Assembly: GCA_018350325.1 (NCBI GenBank)
Contig: JAEVLN010000020.1
Coordinates: 961,796 to 1,025,795, forward strand
DNA from: Globodera rostochiensis
Taxonomy: Eukaryota; Nematoda; Chromadorea; Rhabditida; Heteroderidae
DNA: 64,000 nucleotides
Direction of reading: 5' to 3'
Below the pieces are notes generated by a model. It was not told where the DNA came from. It searched no databases and worked only from the letters and a program-made list of their open reading frames with translations. Made by a program: the position numbers and the translations under genes. Positions 10,455 through 23,400 of this stretch are shown here, piece by piece. Numbering within the stretch: the stretch's first letter is position 1; each line of letters starts with the position of its first letter.

Positions 10455-12712
10455 ATGGCTGACAGAAACGGAGTAGTACATTATCTTCACAATGGAGTTG
10501 CCACATTCGCCAAGCGCAGTTCGCATAGAGCATCGACGCAAAAGGTCTGCTTTTACCGCCAACCCACGCAAAGTCTAGTTAACCAAATCATGGAACAGAC
10601 CACAAACTGTCTTTCAATAGCAAAAAGTCGAATGGGGAGTCCTATCAGATACTATTTAAAAGTTTGCTGTTCCTTTTTAGTGCCCTTCGTTTTCGCAATT
10701 TAAGCCAAAACGTGCACTGATTGTGTCTAAATCGTCGCTGCTCGAGTACGAATTTGATCGAAGAGGGCCTAAAAATGACTACATTGGTCTTGATGATTCG
10801 CGTTTTCTTAAGGAGGTCTCTGAGCTTCTGAATTCACGCACATTTTGGGCAAATTTCAGTTGGGTGGACAGCATGTCAATGTGGACGACATGAGGGTGAG
10901 GCATAAACTTCAACGGCATTACCTTGACACAATTGTTGAAGAATTGAGGTCAGTATCAAATTCAAAATAAAAAGTCGCCTAACAAAATATTGATGGCAAA
11001 GGAATTTCTGGAGCTTACCAAATTCGTTTAACTTTCTTCATAAATGTTAACCGTTCTCCTTCAGGAGGCATAACATTGAATGGAAAATCGTTCGTCGCCG
11101 ACAATATTCGGAGACGCTCGCCCAATGGGCCGATCTTATCATTTCCGCTGGCGGCGACGGCACTTTTCTTACAGCGTCCAAACGAATTCCGGACGGACGA
11201 AAGCCGGTGATCGGCATCAACACGGATCCCGTCGGGTGCTCGAAATAGATATTGATCAGTCGAAAAACCGAAGATTTTCTAGGAATTCCAAGTAAAATTA
11301 ATTTTTCTTTTAGGTCTGAAGGTTTTCTTTGTCTGACGGGCAAATCGCGTCGGCCTGCAGACGAAGTGATTAGACAATTCCTCGAGGAAAGCTCCAAACC
11401 GAACTTCCATTGGATGCATCGCCAGCGCATTCGGGTGACCATTCTGAAATCGACTGGCCCACACGACGAACGATCACTGTCCTCCTCGTCCATCCACCAA
11501 CAAGTGAACCATTCTATCAGACGGGGTTTTGGGGAGTATTGATGCCGATTAAGCGCCGTTGGGAAAACTGAACAGGTTAAAGCAAACTCGAATTTAGATG
11601 GCACAGTGCGAACAGGGGGATTCACCAAGGAAAGATTCGATTGCCGAAGAGCAGCAGGGGAACCAATCGGATGACGACGAAATGTCCAATATTTCTAAAA
11701 AGTCAAAGTTTAGGTGACACGAAAAAGTTTGACTAAATATAACTAATTTTGTTGTAGTTTTTTAGTTCTGACGACGAAGAACAACAGAGCGAAAGTGCCG
11801 TCGTTAATGGGAACGGAGGCAACTTCCACAGACTGGCACTGAACGAGGTCTTCATCGGTGAAAGCCATGCCGCCCGCGTTAGCTATTACGATGTTCAGGT
11901 AAAGGGGGAACTGAAAGAAGAATTAGAAAAAACTGAAACTTTCACAACGTGGTAGACGCTGAGTTTCAGGTTGACAACGGTCCGATGACCAAGCAGAAGA
12001 GTTCCGGGATGACAATATGTACGGGCACCGGTTCAACTTCTTGGTTGGTTTTGGTCAATTTTTCGTAGAAAATAAATTCTTTTCATAATTTACAGGCATT
12101 ACAACATTAATCGGCTGACGGAACAGACTCTTGGCGAAATTTTCACAGAGATGTCGTTGATGGGTATTTCTTTGGACCGGGAGGTGGACAGCGAAATGGT
12201 CGAGGGGATTTGCCGCCATTTTAACTCGAAACTCAAATTTGGCCCAGAACAGAACAGTTAGTGACCAACTAAGGGAACTGTTAGAATGTGTTCGTTTTAT
12301 TTGTCATAGACTTTAATGGGACTCGATTCGAGAAAAAATGTTACAAACACTGGGTGATCTATGTACCAACACATCAAAATAGTTTTTCTTGTCAGCCGTG
12401 GAGAGACCGGGAATTTGCTTATACTTTCAGAGATGGCTTTCAGTGTTCGCGACCCCGTTTTCAATGCTACCTTTCCGAAAACGCCCATTCGTGGATTTGC
12501 GCATAAAATTTTGTTAAAGGTATGCTTCTAAACCAAAAATTAGTGATTTAATTTTGCAAAATGGCATTTCTCAGTCTCGATGTACGCATGCCGATCTAAT
12601 TTTGGATGGTTCCACCTCCATCCCTTTCAACCGTGGCACGGAAGTTTTGCTGGAAATCCATCCGGAAGATGCGCTACAGACCGCGGTGTTCACGGCGGAA
12701 GGCCGAAATTGA
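10455..12712 (+). CDS. nadk-2: Mitochondrial NAD kinase 2 (NADK2 family)
   Basis: It phosphorylates NAD to NADP, in mitochondria in animals. Eleven exons keep frame: 10455-10544, 10681-10815, 10860-10948, 11065-11235, 11314-11503, 11598-11713, 11766-11898, 11970-12043, 12096-12256, 12431-12519 and 12575-12712. They give 461 residues, against 442 in human. The ATP-NAD kinase signature GGDGT is in ADLIISAGGDGTFLTASK. It is followed by KPVIGINTDP and SEGFLCL, then LNEVFIGESHAARVSYYDVQ and ICTGTGSTSW (NAD-binding). The C-terminus carries SVRDPVFNATF and SRCTHADLILDGSTSIPFN, family-typical for NADK2. Exon 6 (11598-11713) adds an acidic, Ser/Gln-rich insert with a KKSKF motif. The start is the first in-frame ATG of the exon; a better presequence could lie further upstream. 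Confidence 0.94.
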
Positions 12713-15700
12713 ATACTCGAGATCAATCTCCACGTCTTGCTCTCGGTCTAAAAATGGTTTGAATTCTCGTTAATACGTCCAATAATTCTTTCTTGTTTCT
12801 TTGCAAGTTGTATTTTTCGTTTTGAATACTTTGGAGTTTGGAGCAAACCGAAGACACGACAACAATCCACCTTCGTTCAATGTTGAATTCAGCCACTTTG
12901 CCCTCATCATAACCTTCCAATATATAACTTACTTATATTTAATGATAATTCAAAACGTTTTTATTCTTTTTTGTGTTTCTTATTACGACCTCCTATTGTT
13001 TTTATTGATGTGGCAAATTTTCGTTTTATTCTGAACCGGTAAGTAGAGATTTGACGTTAACGAAACATAAAAAAAGTTTTTTAATGCACTTGTTTGTTTC
13101 TCCCGCTAAAACGGTGATTTGAATAGGCATCAATCTCTCGTCTCACCTCAAGAACGTTCATTGAAATGGTCCACATTTATACCGAAAACGGGTGGTCGTT
13201 TCTTTCATCACATTCGTTCTTTTTGTGCAGGCTAGAAGAATAGTTTTCCTCCCATATCACACCAACTGATCTAATGATATACGCAACTTGCCGAGGAGGA
13301 GGAGAGATGACGACCATAAATAAAATAGAGCCAATTGGGGGCGGGAGAGCTAAAGACACCCTCTGTTGAATTTCTGAGGAGCGTCCGTTATCCTCCGTTG
13401 ACTTTTAATTCTGTTTCATGTTCGTTGGTGTTCAAGAAAGATTGCATACAGCATTTGCTGGACCCTTACCAATTGAGGGGACTCTAAATTTGTGGGTTCA
13501 GGTGCTATTAGCCGATGGCAGAACCTCTCCCTCCCATTCGCCAATTCTTTAGAACGAGGATGGATGACTTATTATCGCGAATGAATGCCCCCGTCCCAAC
13601 CGAAAGCATTTACATTTGTGACAGCGAACAACGATAAGTCTTTTTATGTATTATGTTTATGGCTTCCTAATTCGTCGCTGACGCTAATGCTCTCACTGAG
13701 AGCAGTTTCTCGCTTTTTGAGACGTGCTGCAAAATACGCATGTTTCCGGAACGGTCACAAAAAAATGTTTTGTTTCGAAAATTCTCCAAACTTCACTAAT
13801 TTTCTGTGGAATAAGCTGGGGACGCTTAAAAACCTGCAAATCGAAAACACCGGTAATTAACAAAAGCTAGTGAGTGATATATTTAGGTTTTAGTTGTCTT
13901 TAAAATTCACACTTTTTGTTTGGAAAAAAATTAACGAGCGGATACACTGCGCCTAAAAATGTTGCATTTTTTTCTTCGTTCATGGGAGGGGGGGGGGGGG
14001 CGAATCAGTTCAGCTTCTTTCTTTTGGATGATTATATCACAAGTGGACAAGAAAAGGGCCCTGGAAAAAACTCCATTGCTGATAATGAAATAAAACCAGG
14101 TAAAACCCCCGAACCGTTTTTGGCCAATTCAAATAATTAGCCAAAAACGAATCGACCTCCGTTCATGTTGAAAGCCACCTCTCGTCCCATGTACATACCT
14201 AATACCCAACACGTGCATTAGGTTAGATGATAATAAATGCACATAATGTGTAACTATTTTAGGCAGTAGTTTGAAGTATTCAAAATATATTTGCCTCCCC
14301 CCTCCGTTGATCACTCACTACCAATTTTGTTGTTCGCTTTTTTCTTATGAAATTGCTCCCTCTTGTTTCTCCCCATTGGTCTTCGCCCCCACCGCCCGCC
14401 GTTTTTGCTCCCTCACTGTTCTCCCCTTTGGTCTTCGCCCCCCCCCCTCCCCTCCCGCCCACCGCACGCCGTTTTTTCGTGTGTTATGTGAATTTTGGAA
14501 ATCGGGAATTTTTCGTATACCAAAATTTACCGAATATGTGTAAGGATAGGCACCTCTTGTCTCCCACCGTTTTTAGCCTTTTTTTGGCTCCTGACTCCCG
14601 TTTTTTGGATCGGGAGACTGGAAGTTAAAGAAGGGAGTGGGAGAGGTGGAAAAAAGGATGAAACAAAATTTCAAGCCATATTTACGAAATTTTTGAAATT
14701 TTCTTAACAAAGAAAGTACATATCATTCCAAAAAAAAAATTAGTCCCGTGTGACGAATGGTATCGATTACCTGTAACATAAAAAAAGTAACGGTTGTTAA
14801 ACCCGTTATTGTGGTGACCTTGGAACCAAAGGCAAAATCTCCTCGAATAACCGAAACGCAGACAAAGGATCACCTAATGGTAAAATGGACAAATGTCACC
14901 GGAAAAAATGTCATCTTGGACAAAAGGTCACAGCAGACGAACGGCGTCCATCAACCCATCGTCTGTGACGAAATTTGCCTCATCCAGAATCCGAACCACC
15001 ATTTCTTCCTTATGACTTATAAATTAGCCCTGCTCTCGTTTTCTGCTTTGCACACGTCTTTAAAACTAAGCGAATTTAATTTCAATTCAAATTACTCCAC
15101 CGCAAAGTGGTTTATGTGTGGACTCCATCCTATTGATTCACATTTATGAGGTGACATTTTGTCCGATTTACACTTATAGTTAGGTGACCTTTTGGTCTGG
15201 GTGGTGAACTGTCGTTTTCCGTCTTACAAATTAGGCTGGTGAATGTCGTGGAGCCATCTGACTCCCGATCAAAATTTTCTGTTAGTTACCGCGCAGAAAA
15301 ATGTGTACGTTGAATTCAAAGAACTGCGAGAAAAGGGTAAGCAAATGCCTTCCAACAAAGTTCCTTTGTTTGTGGCACATTCCTTTCTTTTTTCTCGGAA
15401 GCTGACAAAGAACAAAGACTTTACATAATTTCGCCAATTTTATTTCCTTTGCACGGTGCTTTCTCCGATGGTCGTTGAACTGTTTGTTCGAGTCCCACAT
15501 TAAAAATATACATTCCAGACCTTCGACCAAAAGTTTGATTTTTTTGTTCAAAATTTGTTCCTAAAAACCCGCAAAATCGCCTCGAGCAAAGTGATCTTTT
15601 GTGGTTTCTTTGACGAGGCAACCAAAAGGAAATAAATCGGCGGAGGTGGAGGGGGGGGGGACCCCGCCCACCTCCCGTTCACTCACCCCTTTTCCTTCCC

Positions 15701-16740
15701 CAATCGCTGCATTCGTCACAAAAGCACAATGAATAATGGAATAATGAATGGCGCTTGTGTGTGCTCATTTATATTTATATGTAACACGTCGCTTGTCTTT
15801 CCGCTTAAAAATTGATAAACCTATTTAAGTGAGTACAATTTCTCGTTTTATTTTATTATTATCTAAAGTTGTTCCTTTCGTTCGCCGTACTGACGTTTCA
15901 TATTATTCATTTTGAATGACTTCCTATTTCTACTTATTTAAGTTTAAAAAACAAGCAAATGAGAGCCAATAGCGGCACTCAAAAAGCGCACAACGGCAAT
16001 TTTAGAAATTAACGTAATTTTTGTGACTTTGCTTCAAAAACTTTACGTAAACTCGCGAACAGATTTCGTATCACTCGGGCTTTGAGTTTTTCCAATTCGA
16101 CCGTTTGAAATTGTCGTCCTTGGCGGTGGGAATTCCCCCTCGATCATTCGTCACAATCTAATATTTGCACTGTCTGTGCGTTTCCGATCCCTCCCGCACT
16201 CTCCGCACATTCGACTGGCGATGGTAACTTGCCTCGCGCAGTGACGTCGTACAATAAGTTATTTTATTATATTTTATTATCAGTGCGCCTTCAGTCATAA
16301 ACATCAGGAAAAAATTTAGGATATATTTTTAATGTTTTTTTTGCAATAATTTTTCTCAATTTTGATTTACCGTTTGAATCTCACGAACATCTCGTACTTC
16401 TTCTGTGCTGCTTGCACCCCGCCCCTTTCATCTTCGATCGCATTAACGGCGAAAGCGTTTCACAATGCGTTTATTCATGCGTTTTTGTTGTGCAAAATGC
16501 AAATAAAATATTAAAGTGAACAAATTGGCGGGCGAATGGCCTTCACATTCTTTCGCCTTCGTTGTGTTCTGTTAAAAGTCCATTTTTTCATTTCTGTCAG
16601 ATTACCCATCCTCCGCCCACATTAGTCGCTAAAAAAAAGTCCGTTGACGGAGTTTAAAAAGGTTAAAGACCGACTGATGGACCGTCTTCAGCTCAAGAAC
16701 ATTTCATTTCAAATTAAATTAAAAGTTTAGCCATTTTCAA
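12713..16740. other. 4-kb gene-poor interval
   Basis: No convincing gene. 13516-13640 and 13585-13857 hold two overlapping plus-strand frames with protein-like pieces (PIRQFFRTRMDDLLSRMNAP; AFTFVTANNDKSFYVLCLWL), faintly reminiscent of a DENN domain but not joinable. 14347-14480 is C-rich and pyrimidine-rich. 14855-15215 carries inverted degenerate repeats of a GGACAAAAGGTCAC-like motif. 15640-15700 has poly-G and poly-C runs. The remainder is AT-rich. Confidence 0.4.
14855..15215. repeat. Degenerate inverted GGACAAAATGTCAC-type repeats
   Basis: On the left, GGACAAATGTCACC (14889) and GGACAAAAGGTCAC (14918) occur, with CAAAGGATCACC just before. On the right, GTGACATTTTGTCC (15152) and GGTGACCTTTTGGTC (15183) are the same motif in reverse orientation. 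About 230 bp separates the two halves. The layout resembles the much cleaner foldback at 51233-51795, but is eroded. Confidence 0.4.
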
Positions 16741-16749
16741 GTCGCCAAA

Positions 16750-18467
16750 ATGCCAAATTCACTTAACCGTCTCTTTCGACGCTTGCGCGAAAGCCATGAC
16801 GATGCCAAGAAGCACAAAAAGTCTTCAGTCACTACACATCCGCCGATGACGGGGATCGTTTCGGGGTGTTGTTCACGCAGAACTTCTTCCACACTTTTAC
16901 ATCCGACCAAAGAGTCGCAGAACAGAAAGGTGATTGCTTTTTAAATTTGAAACCCGTTTATTTCCCAATGCACAGACTTCCGCAGCCAACAATTGTCGTT
17001 CTGGTGAACCGATATTGCCCGAGGCACTGCTTTTTCGCATCTTGGACGACGTCGAGAGTCCGTTTGAACTTTTTTCGCTGAGGCGTGCCAACAAAAATTG
17101 TGCTGACTATGTCCGATCGAGAATTGGGGTAAAACACTCATTTGTCAGAGATTTGTGAAATTACGGGTTTAGTCTTTGAAATGTCCCATTTTAGCGTGTC
17201 TCCGAGATGGACTTGCGCCGGGTGAGTTTTGACGAATTGTCTTCCTCGTCCGTCAGTTCCTCCGGCACGTCGGCCCAGTCTGAGACCACAGTGATTTTGC
17301 AGGGAGAGCTCTGGTGCGGCATTTTTTGAGGCGTTTTGACTATGCTTATTATACTCCTCAGTGGACATTTCTGAAATTAAAAAAAGAGTCGGAATTATTA
17401 TCCCGAAAATTCGATGGTTTAGGCATGTACATCCCAGTGGATGTAAAGTGTTGTGCAGGATGAGTCCGGTGGATGAACAACAGCCCATTAATGGGGACAG
17501 CAACAGCGACGGTAACAAATCGGCAGCAGATACGTCGGGTACTTTCGACGGACTTCAAGTTGCCGACGCAAACATCCAGTTACGTCTCGAAGTGCTCGTT
17601 GATGAGCAATGGACCAGCCGGGAGATCGCCATACTTTGTTCGCTGGTTAACGAATTCCGTCAGGCCGTCAAACGGATCAGCGTGGACGCGCCCATCTTTG
17701 AATTGGTGGGCGAGAATTGGCAAAGTGCTCTTAATTGGAGTGAACTCTTTGGAAATGTTTACTTCCTCCTCTAATTGACAAATAAAATGCGGCAAATATT
17801 CTGTAGAAGTTTTTTTCAGATTGTCGCCAATTTGGCCGCCGTCGACTTGGACCGGTGGTTCGCTTACCAATGTTTTGTCAAAGCTGTTGATGACGGCCAA
17901 ATGAGTGCCACGCTGAACAAATTGGCAGCTCAGCTCCAGCAGCAACAGGCATTAATTTTTTCAGTTTTTGAGCATTTTTGCATAATTCATTGAAATATTC
18001 AGAACGACCCGTTGGATGCGATAGTCAACGACAACGAACTGTACTGGCCAAACGCGAAAACAATTCTGGTCAGGACCACCGAGCGCGAATCCGTCCACCT
18101 GGCCAGGTGATTTTAGCCTTTCGCGACCTGAAAGTGAAATTCAAGGGCATTCAAAAATAAAGTCGATTTTTTTTTTGATTTTATTTCTGTCGGGATTTGA
18201 GTTCGTTCATTGCCAACTCTTCGTTTGCTTTACCTCCCCCCTTTCTTCAGAGTGCTCTTCTACGGCGTCCGTGCCAACCTTTTAATAGACCGTCGTCGGC
18301 TCGACCGTCTCGCTTTGCTCGTTTGTGTTGCGGACGCCGCAATTGTGCACGTGTCGATGTCCGAGCGTCCCAAAGAGTTGGTGCGCAATTTGTACCACTT
18401 CCGCTGTTGGGCCGGTTCGCCCGGCTTCGACGAACGCTTCTCCCAACAGTGGCGTTGTGCGGCCTAA
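16750..18467 (+). CDS. F-box-like domain protein, model partly unresolved
   Basis: Exon 1 (16750-16929) encodes a basic N-terminus (MPNSLNRLFRRLRESHDDAK). Exon 2 (16976 to about 17128) contains ILPEALLFRILDDVESPFEL followed by FSLRRANKNC. This fits the F-box pattern LPxELLxxIL with a following basic helix, and would link substrates to an SCF ubiquitin ligase. Later in-frame pieces are 17461-17750 (QLRLEVLVDEQWTSREIAIL), about 17820-17949 (NLAAVDLDRWFAYQCFVKAV), 18002-18106 and 18251-18467, which ends at TAA. The intron after 17949 starts with GC. The frame between the exon at 17369 and the one at 17461 does not join cleanly, so there is a missed intron, a sequence error or a frameshift. The F-box call rests on pattern only. 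Confidence 0.5.
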
Positions 18468-20440
18468 CAATCACAAAATGCGTTTTCTGTGGCTGTGGTT
18501 GTGTTGAGACTGATCACACACCCAACAAAATATCGCATTTCTCGTCCCAATTGTTTTAACTTTTGCTGTCTTGACGAGGAGCGTTTTTTCGGATTTTGAG
18601 ATGGTTTTTCCTAAATTGAAAACACTCGTCATGAACGCAATTCCAGCACATTACCCTTCTCTTGGCTTTTTGTCATCCGTTTATTTTCTCTCTATTATTA
18701 CTCGTTTGTATGTCATCCTACCATTTTTTCTCAGTATAATTTTTTATTATCTTTTTGCCTTTTCATGCCGGGGGGGGGTCTCCAAACAGACAGAGATTTG
18801 AACAAAAAGTAATCTGATTTTAGAAATTAAGTCCAATCCCCTAACGCGACCCCCCCCCCCCCCCCGTCATTCCGTTTTTTGTTTGGCTTCCGAATTATGT
18901 TTTTTTATCTGTCTCCTGCCTTATTACCCACTTTTTGTGTACTTTCGAGGAGCGCCCACTCTTCTCAGTGGTTCTTCAACCTTTTACTACCAAATGCCTA
19001 TCAAACGCCTGCAAATTCGTTGTTCTCCAATCTTTCAAAGAGTTCTTTGAGTGCCTTCTTTTTCTGTACTAATGGGATGCCGTTTTTATCAGAATATCCC
19101 CCAACATTGGACAGACCAGTCAGTCACAATTTCTGGACAATTGTGTTGTATTTGGTTTGCCTGAACATTTTCTTTGGCACAATAAAATTTATTTATTGTT
19201 TGTGTCGCCGCCGTCCGTTACTTTTTCTGGGTTAAAAAGCAAATCGAACGCACTTTAAAAGCGTTGGTGGCAATTGTGCAGAGATTAACCATTTGTCTCG
19301 GGCTGAAAACAAAATGAACACTTGACGCAAAGCGAAGGAATGCGTCTGCCAAATCTTTTTTCTTCGTTCGCGTACTTTGGCCCTTCAAAAGTCGGCAAAT
19401 GCTCCCCGGAGGGTACAGCTTCGGAAGCTTTTTGCTTTCCTTTCATCCCTTCCCCCTCGGCTGTTTCTTCAGTCAATCAAACAATCCCTCCGTCCCAACA
19501 ATAATTTAACTTCACAAATCAACGCTTCCGACATCTATTCGCATAATTTTAGAGATTAAAGTCGATTTTGTGAGGGGGGACCTTTGTCCCCTCCGGCTTT
19601 CATTGAATTTTGCTCTCTTAAAAAAGCATCTTTTGCTTAATTTTCTCTCTCCAAATTTTCCCGAGGGGGGAATAAAATAAATGTAACGGAAATATTATCC
19701 CCTTTTTCCCTCTGGCGAAAGGGCGGGGGAGGGGGCAGAGAATGCCAAATCCGTCATTCTCCCCCCTCCCTTCCTTCCTTCCATTCATGGCACTTCACGT
19801 GTTTTTTGAGTGATGAAGCACTCTCTCCTTTCATTCTCTGCAATCAGTGGAAAGTGAATCTCTCCCCCTCTCTCTCGCTTTCTCTATCTTTCCTACTCTC
19901 TCCCCCCCCCCTCTCTCTCTCTCCTCTATCTTTCCCACTCTCTTCTCTATCTTTCTCTCTCTCTTCTCTATCTTTCCCACTCTCTTCTCTATCTTTCTCT
20001 CTCTCTTTTCTATCTTTCCCACTCTCTTCTCTATCTTTTTCTCTATCTTTCCCACTCTCTTCTCTATCTTTCTCTCTCTCTTCTCTATCTTTCCTACTCT
20101 CTTCTCTATCTTTCCCACTCTCTTTGGCCCCTCATTTAGCCCCAGGAAAGACAGAGAGAAGAACGGCCGTTGTGGCATCATACGAGCGAACGGATTATTT
20201 TGCTCTTCAAACACCGCCGTAGGGGGAAAAGTTCTTCACTGGTGGGAATTACCCCCGAGGCAATCCCTTTCCATCGCTTTCCCACGATGAGCATTTGTTG
20301 TGACAAAACACATCACGTTTTTTAATCAAAAAATGAGTGTTTAATTAATGAAACTAATTTTGGTATTCAAATTGTGCCCAATCTTCCCAAATTTTGTTTA
20401 TTTGAAATAGTGACGATTTGAGAACAAAAACCTTTCCATT
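18468..20440. other. Gene-poor interval with homopolymers and pyrimidine repeats
   Basis: No supported gene. It contains poly-G and poly-C runs (18770 and 18850 regions), T-rich DNA, and the pyrimidine microsatellite annotated separately. Open frames here are hydrophobic or low-complexity and have no recognisable domain. Confidence 0.4.
19857..20124. repeat. Pyrimidine tandem repeat (TCTCTATCTTTC type)
   Basis: Irregular tandem units alternate TCTCTATCTTTCCCACTCTC and TCTCTATCTTTCTCTCTC over about 270 bp, all C and T except the A of TAT or CAC. The open frames on both strands here are a consequence of the repeat and are not proteins. Confidence 0.85.
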
Positions 20441-20448
20441 GGCTGACG

Positions 20449-23400
20449 ATGACATTGTCACTGATAGTTGAACTGGAACAGCACCATCAACAGCAGTACA
20501 GTCAGCTGCTGAGCAGCGACGAGCCGTCCTCGACGACGACGACGCCTCCGATAATCGCCTCTGCTGCTGGCGTCTCCCCTAAATCGCCGGACGATGGCAC
20601 ATCAGCGACATCGGGCAGTGCCTGCGGCGATTCGTCCCAATCGCTTTCGCCGTCTCTCCTCGACGACGACGACGGCGACGCGCGCCGATCGTCGGCGGGC
20701 GCAAAACGAAACGACGCCGCCGCCTCTTACAAAATGGGATACTTCGGCGCAACATCGTGCGAATTTTATGCGTTTTAACTCAAGTCACAACATCATCGAA
20801 CAGTACTTATGCTCATTCAAAGTTCAGTTACGTGATTGGCAACATTATCGGCTCCGGCATTTTTATCGCACCGTCCACCGTCGTCCGTTACACAGATTCT
20901 GTGGCCCTTTCCCTATTGATTTGGGTAATTGCCGCCCTAATCGCCTTTCTCGGTTGGTTAGAGGGCAAATTGGTGGGTCCGCCGGTCGTTTTGGCGAAGG
21001 GGGGAGGGGCACAAGCCGGCCATTACCCATTATAATTCCGGCACAATTGCAGATTACCCGTTCATAAAAACAGCTTTTGGTCCTAGGCTTAAGCCTAAGC
21101 CTAAGCTAGCTTAGGTTTAGGCCTGAGCCTAAGCGCATTTAGGCCTTTTAGAATTAAAAATTTTGTTTATGCCAAAATTACGCCAGGTTCCCTTTGCTAC
21201 ATTGAGCTTGGCAGCAGCATTCGCGAAGCGGGTTGTGACTTTGCCTACATTTGCTACGTAAAATGGTGAAACAAATTTATTCGATTATAAAAATTTTCAA
21301 ATATTTTGCGCATTTCCCCAAAGGCATTCGGTGGCCTTCTCTTTTATGTGGGTCTCCGTTCTGATGACTTACCCCGCCACAATTGCCATCATCACAGAAA
21401 CATTCGGCCAATATTTGATGGAGGGCCTTCGTCACACTTACGCCGTCCCCGCCGAATGGGTCCCCGTGGCACAAAAATGCTTTGGCATTGCCCTCCTTTG
21501 TGAGCAAAATTAATTTGTTTTTGTAATAATTCCATTATTATTAATTATTGTTTATAATTGATATAATTAACCATTCCATTATTATTATTATTGGTTATAA
21601 TTGATATAATTACCCCCCCCCCCCTCAGGGCTTATCACTTGGATGAATTTCTTTGCCATCGGCAAATTCGCCGCGCGCTTTCAAATTGCGGCAACAGTCG
21701 CTAAACTGGTGTTTACTTTTTAAATTAAATTATTTTGATAAACTTTATTTACTTAAAGCTTTCCTGCGGTCTGATAATTGTGACGGGATTTTATTATTTG
21801 TTCTTCGAAGGATGGCACGGCGGCTTGGAGCAGCCGACGACGACGGCCAATTCGCGGTAAGCAATTGACAAATTGGGCAATTACAACGAAAAAAGCGCCA
21901 AAGTTTAGATGGAATATTGGGGACTTAATGATGGGACTTTACGGAGGACTTTACGCGGTAATTCAATTCATTTAAAATTGTTTAAATTAATTAAATAATT
22001 AAATGCATTTAATTTCAGTACAGCGGTTGGGACATTTTGAATTACGGCACTGACGAAATTCGGAGGCCGCGCAGGTAATTAATATTCATTTAGAGGTGCT
22101 TTATATATGCTTTTTCCCTTTAGAAATGCGCCCTTAGCATTGCTTAGCGGAATTCTCATCGTTTTTCTGGTCGAAATTTTGTGAAATTTTATTTTAAGTC
22201 TTTAAAAATAAACAGATATATTTTTGCATCAACGTGGCCTTTTTTGCGGTGCTCGACATTCACACAATGAAGACGAGCAATGCGGTGGCGGCGGTAACTT
22301 TAATTTTGGGCGTTTGCCTATTTATAAGAAAAGTCGAAAGTGTTTAATTTTATTTATGTTTTTCGATTAAAAGAATTCCGCGAGTTCGAGACTAAATTCC
22401 CGTCTAATGTCCGAACGCATCGGTGGTAATTGTGCCGATTGCCCCAACCTTCTCAGCTGTTCAGCCAACGGACCCTCGGCCCGTTCAGCGAGGCCATCCC
22501 TTTTTTGATCGGTGTTTTGCTGGTGGGCTCACTTAACTCCAATCTTTTCTGCGGCTCGCGCTATATGTACGCGGCGGCCAGGCAAGGCGAGTGCTCATCT
22601 CCGATACAAATATGAGGGTGATCAGGACGGGGTCCATCTCCGATATAAATATGAGGGTGATCAGGACGGGGTCCATCTCCGATATAAATATGAGGGTGAT
22701 CAGGACGGGGTCCATCTCCGATATAAATATGAGGGTGATCAGGACGGGGTCCATCTCCGATATAAATATGAGGGTGATCAGGACGGGGTCCATCTCCGAT
22801 ATAAATATGAGGGTGATCAGGACGGGGTCCATCTCCGATATAAATATGAGGGTGATCAGGACGGGGTCCATCTCCGATATAAATATGAGGGTGATCAGGA
22901 CGGGGTCCATCTCCGATATAAATATGAGGGTGATCAGGACGGGGTCCATCTCCGATATAAATATGAGGGTGATCAGGACGGGGTCCATCTCCGATATAAA
23001 TATGAGGGTGATCAGGACGGGGTCCATCTCCGATACAAATATGAGGGTGATCAGGACGGGGTCCATCTCCGATAAATATGAGGGTGATCAGGACGGGGTC
23101 CATCTCCGATACAAATATGAGGGTGATCAGGACGGGGTCCATCTCCGATATAAATATGAGGGTGATCAGGACGGGGTCCATCTCCGATATAAATATGAGG
23201 GTGATCAGGACGGGGTCCATCTCCGATATAAATATGAGGGTGATCAGGACGGGGTCCATCTCCGATATAAATATGAGGGTGATCAGGACGGGGTCCATCT
23301 CCGATACAAATATAAGGGTGATCAGGACGGGGTCCATCTCCGATACAAATATAAGGGTGATCAGGACGGGGTCCATCTCCGATATAAATATAAGGGTGAT

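Noticed and set aside
13516..13857. DENN-domain gene
   Set aside because: Two overlapping frames have faint resemblance, but no splice pattern joins them and no diagnostic motif is complete.
15440..15515. TTCGAGTCCC and a nearby folded stretch, as a tRNA T-arm
   Set aside because: No A-box, anticodon stem or acceptor stem could be fitted around it.
19806..20290. Ser/Leu/Phe-rich frames and a basic coiled-coil-like frame
   Set aside because: They are translations of the TCTCTATCTTTC microsatellite on the two strands.
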